Below are positions 45,293 through 58,662 of a stretch of DNA of 64,000 nt, in pieces. The stretch's first letter is position 1. Every line of letters begins with the position of its first letter. The notes under the pieces were generated by a model that saw only the letters and a list, made by a program, of their open reading frames with translations, had not been told where the DNA came from and searched no databases. The stretch comes from Syngnathus acus (lineage: Eukaryota > Chordata > Actinopteri > Syngnathiformes > Syngnathidae). The position numbers were made by a program, and so were the translations under genes. The DNA lies in the NCBI RefSeq assembly GCF_901709675.1, contig NC_051088.1, forward strand, positions 3,024,664 to 3,088,663. The letters are read 5' to 3'.

Positions 45293-46010
45293 GAGTCAGA
45301 GTCAGCTTTATTGTCAATTCCTTCATGCTAGGACACACAAAGAAACCGAAATACCGTTCCCCCTATCCCACGGTGACGAGACACAGCACACGATTAACAC
45401 ACAAGTAAAACAACGGGGAGAGAGTTCAGGACCCCAACAGCCCGGAGATCACAAACTTCGCCAGTGGCGAGCAGTGCTGGCATCCCACAACAAAGTCCCG
45501 GCACCATTCTTCACGGATGTAGACGCACAGTCCACCTCCACGCGATGTTCCCCCTCGTACAATGGCCCGGTCCGCCCGATAGCGCGCCATCCGCTCCAGA
45601 CGCACAGCAGCTACGCACTGTCCGGTCCGCAGAACTCAGCAGGCATGTTGATGTCCAGCGATCGAACGTCCGCCAGAAGAATGGAAGGCACGGCCGGGCG
45701 AGCTGGGGTGGCCGCCAGCCAGGCCCGGACGCCCAACCGGGGGAAGAATAGCAGGCGAGTCCGGCGACGCTCCAGGACGGCGCAGACCGAGCGCCTTTAA
45801 TGTCCCCGCTTCAAAGTGCAGATCGCCACAAAACTCGCTTTCGCCGATGTCGAGCAGAACCAGCCCGCCGCACTTGAAGCACAACCCGGTACGACGAGAC
45901 GAACACACAAAACTGGCGGACAAACCCACATTAAACGACAAAACAAAACACCGTTCGGGACAGAGAGAGGCCGCAGCGTGTGCACGCGCCGCCATCTTAC
46001 TTCCTTATCT
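45293..46010 (-). mobile_element. Internally deleted LINE: 3' tail joined to 5' ORF start
   Basis: The left part (45293-45420) is a LINE 3' tail like that at 15575 (GTCAGCTTTATTGTCAATTC). The right part, on the minus strand, encodes the start of an ORF (LCFKCGGLVLLDIGES, GHQHAC) and then RLERMARYRADRAIVRGGTS, typical of CR1/Rex-type endonuclease starts. The whole RT between them is missing. Confidence 0.6.
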
Positions 46011-46073
46011 TACACGTGTATATATATGCATATATATACACATATATATGCATATATATATATATATATGTAT

Positions 46074-47807
46074 CAGGGCTGTGGACTCGGTCGGATTTTT
46101 GCACCGAGTCCGAGTCCGGCCTCTTGACCATGAGTCCGAGTCCGGCTGTCCATTTTTTCTGTTAATTCATGTGACTGCTTAGTCTTTATTCAAGGCTAAT
46201 TTAGATCAAAATCTAAATAATTACAACAGTTTTGTGATGGCTTTGTCTTTATTAAACATATAAACGAATACAATAAACAGATACTTTCAAGTTTTAATCA
46301 TTAATTACACCATTATAGCTCAGACATTTATCTAAACACAAATAATTAGTGACGACCCCTTATTTGGAAAGCGAAAAACCCATGTCGTACGGCGTCAGCA
46401 CTATGTTGTTTTCAATAAAAACATGAAGAACTCACGTTTGCGTCAGTCAATTTTAATTTTTATAAAGGATTATTCTCATTTGATGTCTTTAAATTCATCC
46501 GCGTTCTGCCATTGAAGCGGGGTGCATTCAAAGACCAGTCGTACAGACGGAACACTCATTCACTTCACCAAAACGCAACAATATAATTACGTGAGCTCTT
46601 TGCATAAACCTCGATGCAAAGAAACTCCTCTTTTTGGGTACAGGCTACAAGGAGTATATATTACAAAGGAGACTTTATACTTAATTGTGATCATCATTCA
46701 TCCATCCATTTTATTTTATTACTCAGGTATTTTCAAAGCAAATTAATATTGTTGCATTTATTAATTTGCTTTAACATGACAGCGCAATATAATTAAAAGC
46801 TGACACGATAGCAATGTCAAACGTGTTCATTTAAGAAAAAGCCACACACGTTTTGTGATCAAATCTTTCATAACGAGAATGATTTGAGTGAATTGATTTT
46901 ACAATTTTTATCCCCCCTCCCCACCATCTGTCACTTTGCTTGGGACAAAAGGAGCCTTCAGAACTGAAATTTCTTAATTATTCAATCAAATCAATTCACT
47001 CATCATTCTCGTTATGAAAGATTTGATCACAAAACGTTTCCGTCTGTACGACTGGTCTTTGAATGCACCCCGCTTCAATGGCAGAACGCGGATGAATTTA
47101 AAGACATCAAATGAGAATAATCCTTTATAAAAATTAAAATTGACTGACGCAAACGTGAGTTCTTCATGTTTTTATTGAAAACAACATAGTGTTGACGCCG
47201 TACGACATCGGTTTTTCGCTATAATTCGGTATAATTCGAGGTAGTCCACCCTCACCCAAAGTTAAGGTTTCATGGGAATATTATTGTCATAATTGTCTGG
47301 ACCATATATGATAATTGTTTAATGGTAGTTATTGATAGATCTTGAAGATGTCAAGTTATAGGTGCATAAGACTATGTTGTTCATGCATATAGCACGTTCA
47401 TTGTAAGAGGGGAAGAGATGTGTATTTTGGGCTAACTCAAATTCCGTAGTAGAAAAACCCCGGAAGTGGGATGGGCATTCTGTGTTGTTCTGGTACGCCC
47501 TGTGAACGCACTGTGAGTAAGGAATAAAGCAGTTATCATTCACGTCGTTGTCCGACCTATTCTTGCTATCTAAGAACCTGGAAAATAGTAAGGATATAAC
47601 ATATATCACGTGTCATTACGACGAGTTTGGTGGAGTTTTTACTGCTTCTTCCAACTCCTACCGCGCTGACTGTAACCTGACACTCTCTGGCTGCGTCTTG
47701 CCTCTTTTTTTTATTGTCGGACTCGGTGGACTCGGTCAAAATCAGCACCGAGTCCGGCAAAAATGACCGAGTCCGACCGAGTCCGAGCCCCCGAGTCCGA
47801 ACCGAGT
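46074..47807. mobile_element. hAT-like element (CAGGGCTGTGGACTC), copy 2
   Basis: Nearly identical to 28261-30003 in the same orientation. By eye it differs by a 3-nt loss near 46974, a 6-nt loss near 47750 and a few substitutions; the 9-nt length difference is fully explained by the two losses. The left terminus CAGGGCTGTGG is intact. The last 11 bp of the right terminus are replaced by an AT microsatellite, so no TSD can be read. Confidence 0.88.
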
Positions 47808-47844
47808 ATATATATATAACAGGGCTGGATATATATATATATAC

Positions 47845-48130
47845 AGAGGCGTAGCCGAGCCGGGGCGAGCCGGGGCGGCGCCCCGGTTAGGACTCCCTGC
47901 GCCCCGGTTGAAAAAAATCGAGCTTTTTCGATTCTTCATTTTCATGCCGTTTTTTCTTTCCGTCTTGCGCGAATGTGCTTGCGCTATTCTATGTGCGCGA
48001 TGTTATCCATTCACCGTTTGCCTCCCGGACCCGGATGTTGTTTTAGCGATCAGCGAACGGCGTGGGTGATGTTCGATTTTTTTTCCTGTGGGCGTGCGCC
48101 CCTACTGGAAAAATTCCTGGCTACGTCTGT
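47845..48130. mobile_element. Short element with CAGAGGCGTAGCC terminus
   Basis: Left CAGAGGCGTAGCCGAGCC and right CTGGCTACGTCTG are imperfect inverted repeats about 285 bp apart, with GCGCCCCGGTT near the left and GCGCCCCTACTGG near the right. It lies between AT microsatellite tracts, so target duplications cannot be judged. Confidence 0.5.
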
Positions 48131-48139
48131 GTGTGTGTG

Positions 48140-48242
<103 letters not shown>

Positions 48243-48964
48243 ATCAGAGCCAGTGTTTTCACACGTGTGCCGACTCATTCGTCAGTAGTCACACGCGACA
48301 CAAACAGAAGAGGCAAAATGGTGAGTTAGGAGCAAGTCGATGAATAGTTGAATTTTCAAGGTGGCGATATCATTATTTCAAATTCGTTGAGGTTAAAGGC
48401 AAAAACGTGCATGTATTTAATGTTTTTTTTTTTAACTAACACTTTCCCTGGTTATGAGGTACTTTTATTCAGTAATTCAGTTAATTACTCCGTTGCTTTT
48501 TTTAACCAGTAGTGAGTTCCCAACACTGTAAAGTACAATAATTTGCGATATAGCCTACCTTTTACATTTGTTTGCATTCTGTTTAGGTTAGTTTTCTGTC
48601 ATCCCATATGCTTGCTTTGCTTCTAGGCTACAATTTATAATTCGGTCTTAACTTCACAAACATGAGATATAATTTTAAGATTATAAGATTGTGCTTTGCA
48701 ACAAGACTGTTACAAATCAATTATTTCCCTTGGGTTAATGTTGGCCCGTAATTAGCTAACAGAATGTTCATATCCGAAGCTAGTTTCTTAGACGATCATT
48801 TGCCATTTGCTCGTGCAACTACATTTCGTGACGACTGTATTTTGTGTCATAACAGAAAGTTTGCCAAGCATAGAATTCGGGGCTATTAAGGAGCTAATCG
48901 TTCCTCCTTCCTTAAAAGATAGATTAATGACATTTATTACATTATTTATTATTATTATTTATTA

Positions 48965-50079
48965 CCGTTTTTTTCCATGTATAATGCGCCCCCATGTATA
49001 ATACGCACCCTAAAAATGGCATGTTGATGCTGGAAAAAAGCCTGTACCCATGTATAATACGCACCCAATTTTCTTTTTTTTTTTAAAAGTCCCAATGATC
49101 GTCACACACGCATCTGGGTGTGGTGAAATTTGTCCTCTGCATTTGACCCATCCCCGTGTGATTTTGATCCATCCCCTGGGGGAGAGGGGAGCAGTGAGCA
49201 GCAGCGGCGCCGCGCTCGGGAATCATTTGGTGATCTAACCCCCCAATTCCAACCCTTACTGCTAGTGCCAAGCAGGGAGGCAATGGGTCCCATTTTTATA
49301 GTCTTTGGTATGACCCGGCCGGGTTACTTAAGTCCGTAAACGTAAAATTATTTCAGAAAAAAGATCATCTTTGGGAACAACCGGATGTTATTCTGCCGGT
49401 CAGTATCACTGCGCATGCAGTAGCAAACTCGATAGCGAAGAAATATGTGAGACTCTCAACGGGATCACCAATATTTGAGTGATGTTCGTTATTTATCACA
49501 ATTATTTATTATAATAATAATATATATAATAATTATTTATTTATTATTCACAATTGTCATGGTGATCTTTCTGGTGATTTCTTAACTAGGCTGGATGTTT
49601 TTTTTTTTGTTGGCGTTGATTTCTCCGACTGCCCATAAAGGCATCACCGCGATCAGTTAGGTGAAAATGAAAAGAGAGGAAAGTGACGTGCGGACATGTG
49701 AAAAAGGCGGCTCTGTATGGGAGAGAAGTTGAAGAGAAATAAAAACACCCTTGGAAACCAAAACTTGCCCCTCGTCGTGACTCGGAGCCGCAACAAATGT
49801 TTCGGATTTGTGTAGGGTACATTGTGACAGCAAACGAGCAGGTGATCGAGCAAGCGTCTGATACGAGAGCATTGTGTTCGTATGGAGCGTGTTTGAAGTG
49901 AACCTGTAATACGCATTTAGGTAGAGAACTGAACTCTCGCTCTTTATATAGCTGACGTGTCAAAAAAAAAAAAAAAAAAAAAAAAATTAAAATAAAATTG
50001 TACCCATGTATAATGCGCACCCCAGATTTTAGGACAATAAATTAGTTAAATTTTGCGCATTATACATGGAAAAAAACGG
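48965..50079. mobile_element. TA-flanked element with CCGTTTTTTTCC termini, complete
   Basis: Left end CCGTTTTTTTCCATGTATAA after TA; right end GCGCATTATACATGG then a run of A and CGG before TA (50080-50081). TATAATGCGC or TATAATACGCACC motifs repeat subterminally. A SINE of family B sits at 49086-49326. The right half also exists at 9331-9977. No transposase recognised. Confidence 0.8.
49086..49326 (-). mobile_element. SINE (family B), nested, head truncated
   Basis: Reverse complement of 22716-23037 from CCCAATGATCGTCACACAC to GTATGACCCGGCCGGGTT. The tRNA-like promoter head is absent beyond box B. Confidence 0.8.
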
Positions 50080-50494
50080 TACATTATTTCTTACATTATT
50101 ATGATATTTACCTTAATGACATTTAGCATGTAAAGGCCTGTTTAGGTATTTAAATTTATAATTCATGGAGGGATGTTTTGTACAAGAGTTATATTGTAGT
50201 ATGTCAAGTGCAATTGCAATTACAGGCGCTCTTGTAAAATATTTTGACGCATATACTGTCCTCAAAAAAAGTGTCTGTGTGAAGTAAAATGTGTTTTTTT
50301 TTGTTTTTTTTGTTTTATTTACATCGGGGCGGCACTCTGAAGTAGTCTCACCCAGGGAGTAATTCAGTGTGGAACCGCCACTGTAACACTGGTCGCCAAA
50401 TGTATCACTTGTATCACTTTGATATGGTGGATGTTACTTTCCTAATTCCTGACTTTAGAAACTGCAGAAGTTATGTTTCTTTTTCTCCTCCCAG

Positions 50495-50570
50495 TTTTGG
50501 CTACCCAGACCCCACTTACCTGGTGCGTGTGACAGAGGAGCTGCGAGAGAAAGGCATCACTGCAGACTGA
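50495..50570 (+). CDS. dtx3: dtx3 terminal coding exon
   Basis: The acceptor CTCCTCCCAG|TTTTGG joins in phase 2 to 40478, making GGPR-C-FGYPDPTYLVRV, then TEELREKGITAD and TGA. This is the exact C-terminus expected for DTX3, including the YPD and the EEL-x3-GI motif of the DTC domain. Length and ending match vertebrate DTX3 with no indel. Confidence 0.95.
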
Positions 50571-53500
50571 AATGAAAACGCTTCAGGAGTGAGGGCGGCG
50601 GGTATGTAATGGTTAAAGATGATTCCAGGTCAGTTTTGGGAAGACATCCCATGAAGGCTGGCCGCGGACACTCAGCAGACTGGTGCTGCTGCAGCAGGAT
50701 TTATTTTGGTGTGCTCTCACTCGAGTTGACTTCAGATCAGTGCTACTTATTACGTGTGGACGATGCAAGTGAGCACAGCTCACTTTTCTTTTCAGATCAC
50801 TCTGTCATGAAGACACACTTTTGTTTCAAATGTTTATTTCTGCTCTGGGGATTCCCTCATTTTTTTTCAAAGCACACATTTGTGATCTTGCCTATGTCTC
50901 AAATTGAGTTCCTACTTTCTCAGATGATAGATTAGCGTTGCTAAAAATGACTTTTGTAATCTAATCTACTTGCAGGCACTTTTTTTGCACCAATTTTCTT
51001 TTCCGATTTTTGTTTGTTTTGCACAGCAGCTGTCTGTAGTTGCATGATGTCATTAGTTAAGAAAACTGTAATTTGTTTTCCTTGTGTCCGTCTTGAACTA
51101 AAATAGGGAGTGTTTGAACTCTAAAGATGTGACTTTTTAGACATTGGTTACCCACGTTATCCCAAGATGTCTGCCAAGCATCGAGCCCATAATACCTTAG
51201 TTATTGTATTCATCTAGTGATAGTTACCAGACTTACGAAGATGTCAAAATGAAGGGCAAACAAGCCACTAAACCAAATCAAAGGCACAAAAGCTCTTCAA
51301 AGAAAATCAAATCTATGCCTCGACCCTGTCACACTGGGAGATTTGCCCGGTGAAGCTCGTTTAAAATGAGTTTACCGTGGTAAATGTTTTTCTGGATCAA
51401 TGATCAGCGGGGAGAAACTTAGGAGCAAATATAATTAAAATTGTTATGGTTTGGATTTTGTTGTGCCTTTTTCTGCTAATTACTTTGATAAAAGATAGAT
51501 AAAAGAGCTTGACTTTACTCATGAATGGAAGCTCAGTATGTTGTGGTTGTATTTCCATGTTATGAGGTAAACATCTATGTTTGTAGCAAAGGGGCTCTCA
51601 TAATTGATCAGTATATCAAACCTCTGCCAAAGCAGGTTATGCACATACAGATTTGCAAAATGTTTACCAATGTTAAGACAATGACAAGTGGCCTGCTAGA
51701 AGCAGCATGGTGCTACAAGGCACCATGACTGCCAGAAAATACAAAAAAGAAGGCACTAAGCTAATTGTTAGCTTATGTGGTAACTATGTGGTGGCTCAAA
51801 ACTTCTTATATTGACTGCACACAGGAATTTAGATCATAAAGAACCAACAGGTTTTACATATACAGTTGTCGGTGTGTTAACTGTTATCCTTGTAGATAAT
51901 ACAGCACACACCAGACATCAGGATCAGGCATTAAGTATAGTAATCTCTTTTTAAGGCTAAGTTCTGATGGATCTGCTAAAAACAGCACTGGCCCGGATTT
52001 AAAGCAATACTTAAAAGGAGCCCTTTTTGGAATGATTTTTGATCTGTATAGTTTATTTGGTAGTTAATAACATCATTAGAAGAGTGACAAAAATAATTTT
52101 GTAGAAACTTCCATTGTTTTTGGTCACAATGCATTCTGGGCCGTGATGTAACATGATTGTTTTTAGCAGTTGCAGTAATCTGTTAGCAACGATAAGCTCC
52201 CGTGTTCAGCCTTTTTAATTCAAACCAAAACGCGGACAAAAACATGAGGAAAGTAAGGAAGAAGCCCGTGTGAAAATGGAGATCACGGACATGAGGAAGC
52301 TAGTGCTTGTCATTTTCAAACATGCATGCATCTCAGTGGATGCCTCTGTCGAATGTGACTTTTGCACATTTACAGATTTCAAGTTGCATAAATGGCATTT
52401 AGCATTCGTTTGCTTTGTTGCGAAATCGATGCCCGTTGGTTGTCCGTGCAGCTACTGAAGAAGCATGGTTCAGGTACGTCTTTTAGCACGGTTTTTATTC
52501 TTCACTCGTGGGCATTCAGGCTCTGGAAGTATGGTAGGCACTGCATTTGGTTTAAAAGAGTAATGTTACAATTAATAAAAAATACATTAAAAATTATAAA
52601 CATCAATAGGCACCTTCGGATGAGGCCGGTAAACCTTGTCAGTTTCCGTGGTGGCCGTTTTTTTGAGAGAAGACGTGCTTCAAGTTACTGTAATATTGTG
52701 AGTAATTTCGACAAATAAAATGAATGATGGATCATCCAACAAATCATAGAAAGTGGTATGGAAATTACTGCAATCTCAATTGTTTAAATTGATTTACGAC
52801 AATTGACAAACAAATGACAAAATGCGTTAAAATGGTGGCAGTTCAAAACTTTTATATCAAAAAGCTTAACATGGCTTAATATCAGAAAACTACAACCTAT
52901 CAAAATTTACATCCACATCTCTACATAATGCCCACTTAAACCGCTGAAAATACCAAAACAATCGCCACGGTATTTTGGATCTTTTGGGCATCAACCTTAA
53001 ATTCCCCATTGAGGTTAACCATAGAGCTTAACAGAATGTAGTACGTGTTAACTTATTAAAAAATATGACCAATCTCAGCCAAAATGCACATGTACACCCC
53101 ACTTAGGCCCACTTCAACCTCTGAAAATATTAAAGCAATCCCCACGTAGTTTGGATTTTACATCCATTAAAACCCCTTAACATGTAGTGTCCCAAATAGA
53201 ACAAGCCTGGGGATTTACAGGCATCTTGAGAACAGCAAGAACTGCAATAACAGAATTTATTTTATTGTCTATGCATTCGTCGACCGGTGCCCCATGTTTG
53301 ATTTGTTCGTTTTCCTCCAGCTTCGGCGCATTTGTTTTCGTCCCAGCCACACATCTCGCCCCCAGACATACTATTGCTCTGTGATTGGTCCACAGTGGCT
53401 TGAGAAAATCAGCGGGCTTGGGATTCTTGGGGTTTTGTGAATTCACAAATACCACGATAAGGTTATGTTAGACATGTTAGAAAATGGCGCTCCTAGAGAT

Positions 53501-55447
53501 TTGAAGAATGCTCCACATTTTAAGATGAATAATGATATAATTGTAATAATTTTAGATTTTTTAGATGAAAATGACAGGAATGATAATCAAGCGTTTTCTT
53601 CATTATGGGACAAGCTTGAGTGAGCACCTATAGAGAGGAAGACAGTTCAATTTCAGAATATTGAGGTGATTATGATATTTTAGGAATTGATGTGGGCATA
53701 GGTAGAGTTGCGCACATGAATTTTGAGTTTTGGTGGCAACTGGTTATAGTTTTGTAACATTAAGCCATATTAAAAACTTTTTTACGCACACATTAGGCAT
53801 GTGGGTTGCAACGCTTACTCAACAAATCAAGATGGCGGATGCGCAGAGAGAGGAGTTGTGGGCGGCACAGTTTTTACAGTGGCTGCTGCTTATTGTGATG
53901 ACTGTTCTGCTCTCTTTCCCTGTTTAGTGGTTTAACCGTCGCTTCTAGCCAGACACACCAGTTCTCATGCGCTGAGGGCAATGGAAAACCTCAAATGCAT
54001 CTGGAGTGCACAGCCACGAGTCTTTGGTCAGATGGACACCCCCATTGTTTTCTTAACTGTTTCTTAAGGAAAGCAATGAAATAACTTCACTTTCTTTATT
54101 CCCTTTTGATTGAAAATTACAATCAAAAGCCACGGAGTGTGGCATTTTGACTCTTTTTTTGTATGCTAGAAGTAGTTTGCAATTGTTTGACTTTGCTCAG
54201 CATAGGGCACCAATGTGGGGAGCAACCATACCACGTCATCATCCCCAAATGGGTATCAAATTGCATTTAACAAATGTATGCTGTGTATTAAATTATGTAT
54301 TATGTAAACAAAAAGGATCATTTCAATTAATGAGGAATTATGTATTTCCATCAACGTGTAGGTAAGTGGTTCTATTTTGAGAATTGCTCTGGTCGGGCTT
54401 CCTTTTAAAGAAATTTATAATTATATACCTGTGGAGTGTGTGTCGTCTTCGCAGCCAAATTGCATGCAAATATGGCGATCAAGGCAGCCACTCTTCACTC
54501 CCCAATATAACATTATTGTTATTTAAAGCAGTACTCGACAAAATTTATTATATAGCCTATAGGGTTACCTGTGGATGAAATAAGTGACCAACAGTGCACA
54601 TAGAATGGGGCCTTTGAAACCTGTATTGCAGTGTTAAAAATAGTAAAGATGAGTGATCACTTTCAGTGGATAAAACTCAAAATATTTAATTTTATATACT
54701 AAAAGTGCAAGAACGTGTTGATTTCAGCACATTTAATTATCAAATTTGTACTGGCCTAATTGGACCTACACCAGTGAACTGCCGGTGGCGCCACACTTTT
54801 GTGGTGGCCCTGGGCCATCGGGCCCCAGTTATTGTGTGATTGGAATAAGCAGGCAAATTTAGCCCAGTTATTGGTATGTGTGAACCTCGCTCAAGGGGAG
54901 TAAACTGCTAGGCTTAGTGATTCAATTTGTCAACATTTCACCTCTGCGTTTTTGTGCTCATTTCTGTTTTAGGGACCAACCAATTTTTTGGACACAGGAT
55001 TGTAGTTTTGCAAAAGCTACTGTATAAATATTTCTATGCATCATATGTGACTGAGAAGAAAATGGGAAGGAAGCTTACACATGGTACAGAAGGATGCAAT
55101 TCAGCTTTTCTGTTAATTGGTTCTTTGTTGATATTCACAATAATGTGCTTTAAATTTTAAAACTTGAATAAAACTTTGTTTGGCACTGTGTTGGATTTTT
55201 ATTGTCTGCCCCACCCCAACAATACCATTTCGTAATGTCGTCATTTACAGATTTTTATCAATATCCTCTACATATGAGCATAAATGTTGTTATACATGCA
55301 TATTAGCATACATATTAGCAATATCTTCCACATATGAATCAGCTTTAGAGTTCAAGTATGTCATTTTACTTTTTAACATTAGCTAATAACGTTTGTTCAT
55401 TTTTGACATTAGCTAGAATCAAACGAAAAAAATAAAAACAGCATAAT
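50571..55447. other. dtx3 3'UTR and intergenic DNA
   Basis: Probable 3'UTR follows the stop. Candidate polyadenylation signals AATAAA occur at about 52575, 52713 and 55167-55172, but which is used cannot be decided. No confident gene or repeat family is found over these 4.9 kb, and it is notably poorer in recognisable transposons than the introns. Confidence 0.5.
53832..53927 (+). CDS. Possible 31-codon membrane micropeptide ORF
   Basis: An ATG in strong context (AAGATGG) opens MADAQREELWAAQFLQWLLL, then IVMTVLLSFPV and TAG. A short polar head is followed by one hydrophobic segment long enough to span a membrane. It could be a micropeptide, the first exon of a longer gene, or chance. No homologue is recognised and no splice or promoter evidence is visible. 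Confidence 0.2.
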   Translation: MADAQREELWAAQFLQWLLLIVMTVLLSFPV

Positions 55448-55452
55448 GAGGT

Positions 55453-55842
55453 TGTTAGAGTGGTGCTCACTCTAACTTGTTTTGCAAGAACCACTCGGGA
55501 GACAGTATGCCCTTTTTAAGCACTTGCAAGTGGAGAGTCATTCGTCGCTGTGCATACAGCGATGATCGAATGAGGTCTGACTCAGGCCTCTTGCAAGAGC
55601 ATTTTTATTGAGAGAAACAGGGTGGGGGTGAGAGTGGACAGGATGGGGTTGAAGCCCCTGCATAGCAGGGGTGTTTTACGACGTTGTGTAAACAGAACAA
55701 CTTCCTCTGCAGCTGGTCAATCAGTTCAAAATATCTTAGCACTTTGTTCTACTACTTTGTTAAGACAGGACATGTTTGGTTAATTATTACAGGTTACATT
55801 CCAACATAAGCATAGGATCAAACTAATCTATCAACCCTAACA
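55453..55842. mobile_element. Solo LTR, copy 2, with 5-bp TSD
   Basis: Begins TGTTAGAG and ends CCCTAACA, with perfect GAGGT repeats at 55448-55452 and 55843-55847. The TGTTAG/CTAACA ends are inverted. It shares the CAGGGTGGGGGTGAGAGTG block and both ends with 38445-38901. After the LTR, CCCTAACAGAGGTCTTATCTGAG is repeated once (to about 55881), a local duplication including the LTR end. Confidence 0.78.
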
Positions 55843-56214
55843 GAGGTCTTATCTGAGAACCCTAACAGAGGTCTTATCTGAGGTTGGGTTGCTGCTGCTG
55901 GAGGAACCGAAACAAGAAGGCCCAGACTTACCTCAGCTAGAGCTTTGACTTTTGGATTAACTTTTTTTTCACCACAGCGGACCACATCCTTGCAGACGCT
56001 GCCCCAATCCACCTGTGAATCTCCCACTCTATACTCAGTTCTGAGTAAGATCCCAAGATAACTCCATTACTATGGATTCCAGACACGGAGAAGGTATTCT
56101 GCCTTTATATGACTGAGGCCTTATTTTTGAAGGTATTCATTAACCCATTAGCTTCACTCATGACTGTGAACCGCTCCAGCAAGCATTGGAAATTGTGGCC
56201 TCATCAAAATCAGA

Positions 56215-58258
56215 ATCGGCTTTATTGGCCAAGTTTGTGCATGTCAAACAAGGAATTTGACTCCGGTTGATCTCAGCCTCTGGACAACATTTAAGTGACT
56301 AACAACATTCAGGTGACTAACAACATCTAAGTGGCAAGAGCAGGATGTTATTGCCCAGTGATGTCTCTGAGACTCTGAGTGGTGTGAGTTCATAAGAGCG
56401 ACAGCCTGGGGGAAGAAGCTGTGTCTGTGTCTGCTGGTTTTGGCGTACAGCGCTCTAACGCCGTCTGGAGGGGAGTAGTTCGAACAGACTGTGACCTGGG
56501 TGAGAAGGGTCTGTAGAGATGTTACTTGCACGTTTCCTGGTCTTGGACAGGTACAAGTCCTGAATAGATGGGAGGTTGGTCCCGATTATCTATTCCACAG
56601 TCCTGATTGTCCGTTGCAGTCTGTGCTTGTCTTGTTTGGTGGCCGATCCAAACCAAACGGTGATGGAGGTGCAGAGGATAGACTGGATGATGGCAGTGTA
56701 GAAGGTCTTCAGCAGCTCCTGTGGCAGGTTGAACTTACTGAGCTGTCTCAGAAAGTACAACCTCTGCTTGGCCTTCTTCCGGACGGTCCATTTCAGGTCC
56801 CGAGAGATTGTGGATCCCAGGAACTTGAAGGTGTCTGTGGTGAGAATAGCATTACTGAAGAGGGTGAGGGGTGAAAGTGGCGAAGGGTCTCTCCTGAAGT
56901 CCACAGTCATCTTCACGGTCTTGAGCGGGTTCAGCTCCAGGTGGTTTTGGCTGCACCAGTGGACCAGCCACTCCACCTGTCTGTACGCATTCTTGTCACC
57001 GTCCCGGATCCGTCCAATGAGTGGTGTCGAGCTTCACAGAAGGGTCTCCTGAAGAGCAATCGGTGTAGAGAGAGAGAAGAGCAGTGGGGAGTGTACACAC
57101 CCCTGGGGGGCGCCAGTGCTGGTGGTCTGGGTGTCGGATGTGATGGTCCCCAGCCTCACCTGCTGTCTCCTGTTGGTCAGGAAGCTGGTGATCCACTGAC
57201 GGGTGGAGGCAGGCACCGCGAGCTGGATGAGCTTCTGGTGGAGGATATCGGGAGCTAAGTTAACTTAACTTAACTATGGTGTTGAACGCCGAGCTGAAGT
57301 CCTCAAACAGGATCCTGGCGTACGTTCCTGGGGTGTCTAAGTGGCGCAGGATGTAGTGCAGTCCCATGTTGACTGCATCATCCACCGACCTGTTTGCCCG
57401 GTAGGCAAACTGCAAGGGGTCGAGCAGGGGGCCCGTGATGCCCTTTGGGTGGCTCAACATTAGCCTCTCAAAGGATTTCATGACAACAGATGTCAGGGAG
57501 ACAGGTCTATAATCATTCAAAACTGTGATGGCGGGCTTCTTGGCCACCGGTACGATGGTGGAGCTTTTGAAGCACGAGGGCACCTCACACAGCTCCAGGG
57601 AACGGTTGAAGATCCGTGCAAAGGTGGGTGCCAGCTGTTCAGCACAGACTTTCAGGCAGGAGGGGGACACGCCGTCTGGGCCTGGTGCCTTCCTGACCTT
57701 TTGTCTCCGGAACATCTGACCCTCGCGAATCTGAAGTGAGGGCGAGGCTTCTGAAAGAGAGAGAATAGGTGATGACAATGGAGGTGTGAACAAGGGGGTT
57801 GTGGGGGGAGATGTGGATGTTGATTGTGATGTAGGAGGTCCTGTTGTGTGGGTGGACCGTTCAAACCTGCAGTAAAACCTGTTTAGCAGGTTTGCAAGCC
57901 TTGTGTTCTCCACAGGACAGGGGGTTGGTTTCTTGAAGCCCATGATGCTCTGCAGGCCTTTCCACACTGATGAGGGCTCAGGATTGGTGTCTCTCCAAAC
58001 TCTGCCCATAGCTCCTTTTAGCTTTCCTGATCTCTTGCGTCAGTGTGTTCCTGGCCTGCCTGAACAGGTCATGGTCTCCACTCCTGTAGACATACTCCTT
58101 GGCTTTGCGCAGCATCCTGAGGTTTGGTGTAAACCACGGTTTGTTGTTGTTGTACGTGCAGAAGGTCTTAGTCTACACACACACAAGACCTCACAAAAGC
58201 TGATGTATGATGTCACAGTGTCGGTGAGTTGAACTCTGAGAGAAAACAACACCAGCTA
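56215..58258 (-). mobile_element. CR1/Rex1-type LINE, RT part, catalytic motif lost
   Basis: Minus strand: linker RQKVRKAPGPDGVSPSCLKV, then IVPVAKKPAITVLNDYRPVS, LLDPLQFAYRANRSVDDAV and ILFEDFSSAFNT (about 57260-58009), a palm region, and the C-terminal EWLVHWCSQNHLELNPLKTV, FKFLGSTISRDLKW, RLYFLRQLSKFNLPQELLK. Around 57030 the frame passes from the palm straight to DTTHW, so the segment that should hold the FADD catalytic box is deleted and the frame is shifted. The 3' tail near 56215 is GCTTTATTGGCCAAGTTTG. Dead copy. Confidence 0.8.
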
Positions 58259-58660
58259 TAATACAACACTGACACTCCTTTAAAAACTACGTGCAATAAC
58301 TATTTACTATTTATTATTTACTTTCTGTACAAACCTCATTCATGTTAATACATATACCCACATTGAACACACTAAATAAGATTTTTTTAACCTTCATTCT
58401 TAGACTAATAGCTATACTGTAAATAAGATCTTTCACTTTTATTCTCAGACTTCCTTTTATACTTTTTTAGATTTTGTATGTTTGCACTAGGAAGGGAGCA
58501 GCTATCCCGAATTTCGTTGTACAACTTAAGTTGTAAAATGACAATAAAGGGCATTCTATTCTATTCATGCAGGTCTGAAGTTGCAGCTTCAGACCCCCCC
58601 AATCGGTGCAGTCAAAGCAGGCTTGGAGGTCCTGCTTTGACTCCACGTTCCATTTATGCG
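58259..58660 (+). mobile_element. LINE-like 3' tail inserted into the CR1/Rex1-type LINE
   Basis: Ends AATTTCGTTGTACAACTTAAG, AATGACAATAAAGGGCATTC and TATTCTATTC repeats, the 3'-tail form of another LINE group in plus orientation. It separates the RT part (to 58258) from the endonuclease part (58663 onward). Confidence 0.5.
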
Positions 58661-58662
58661 TC

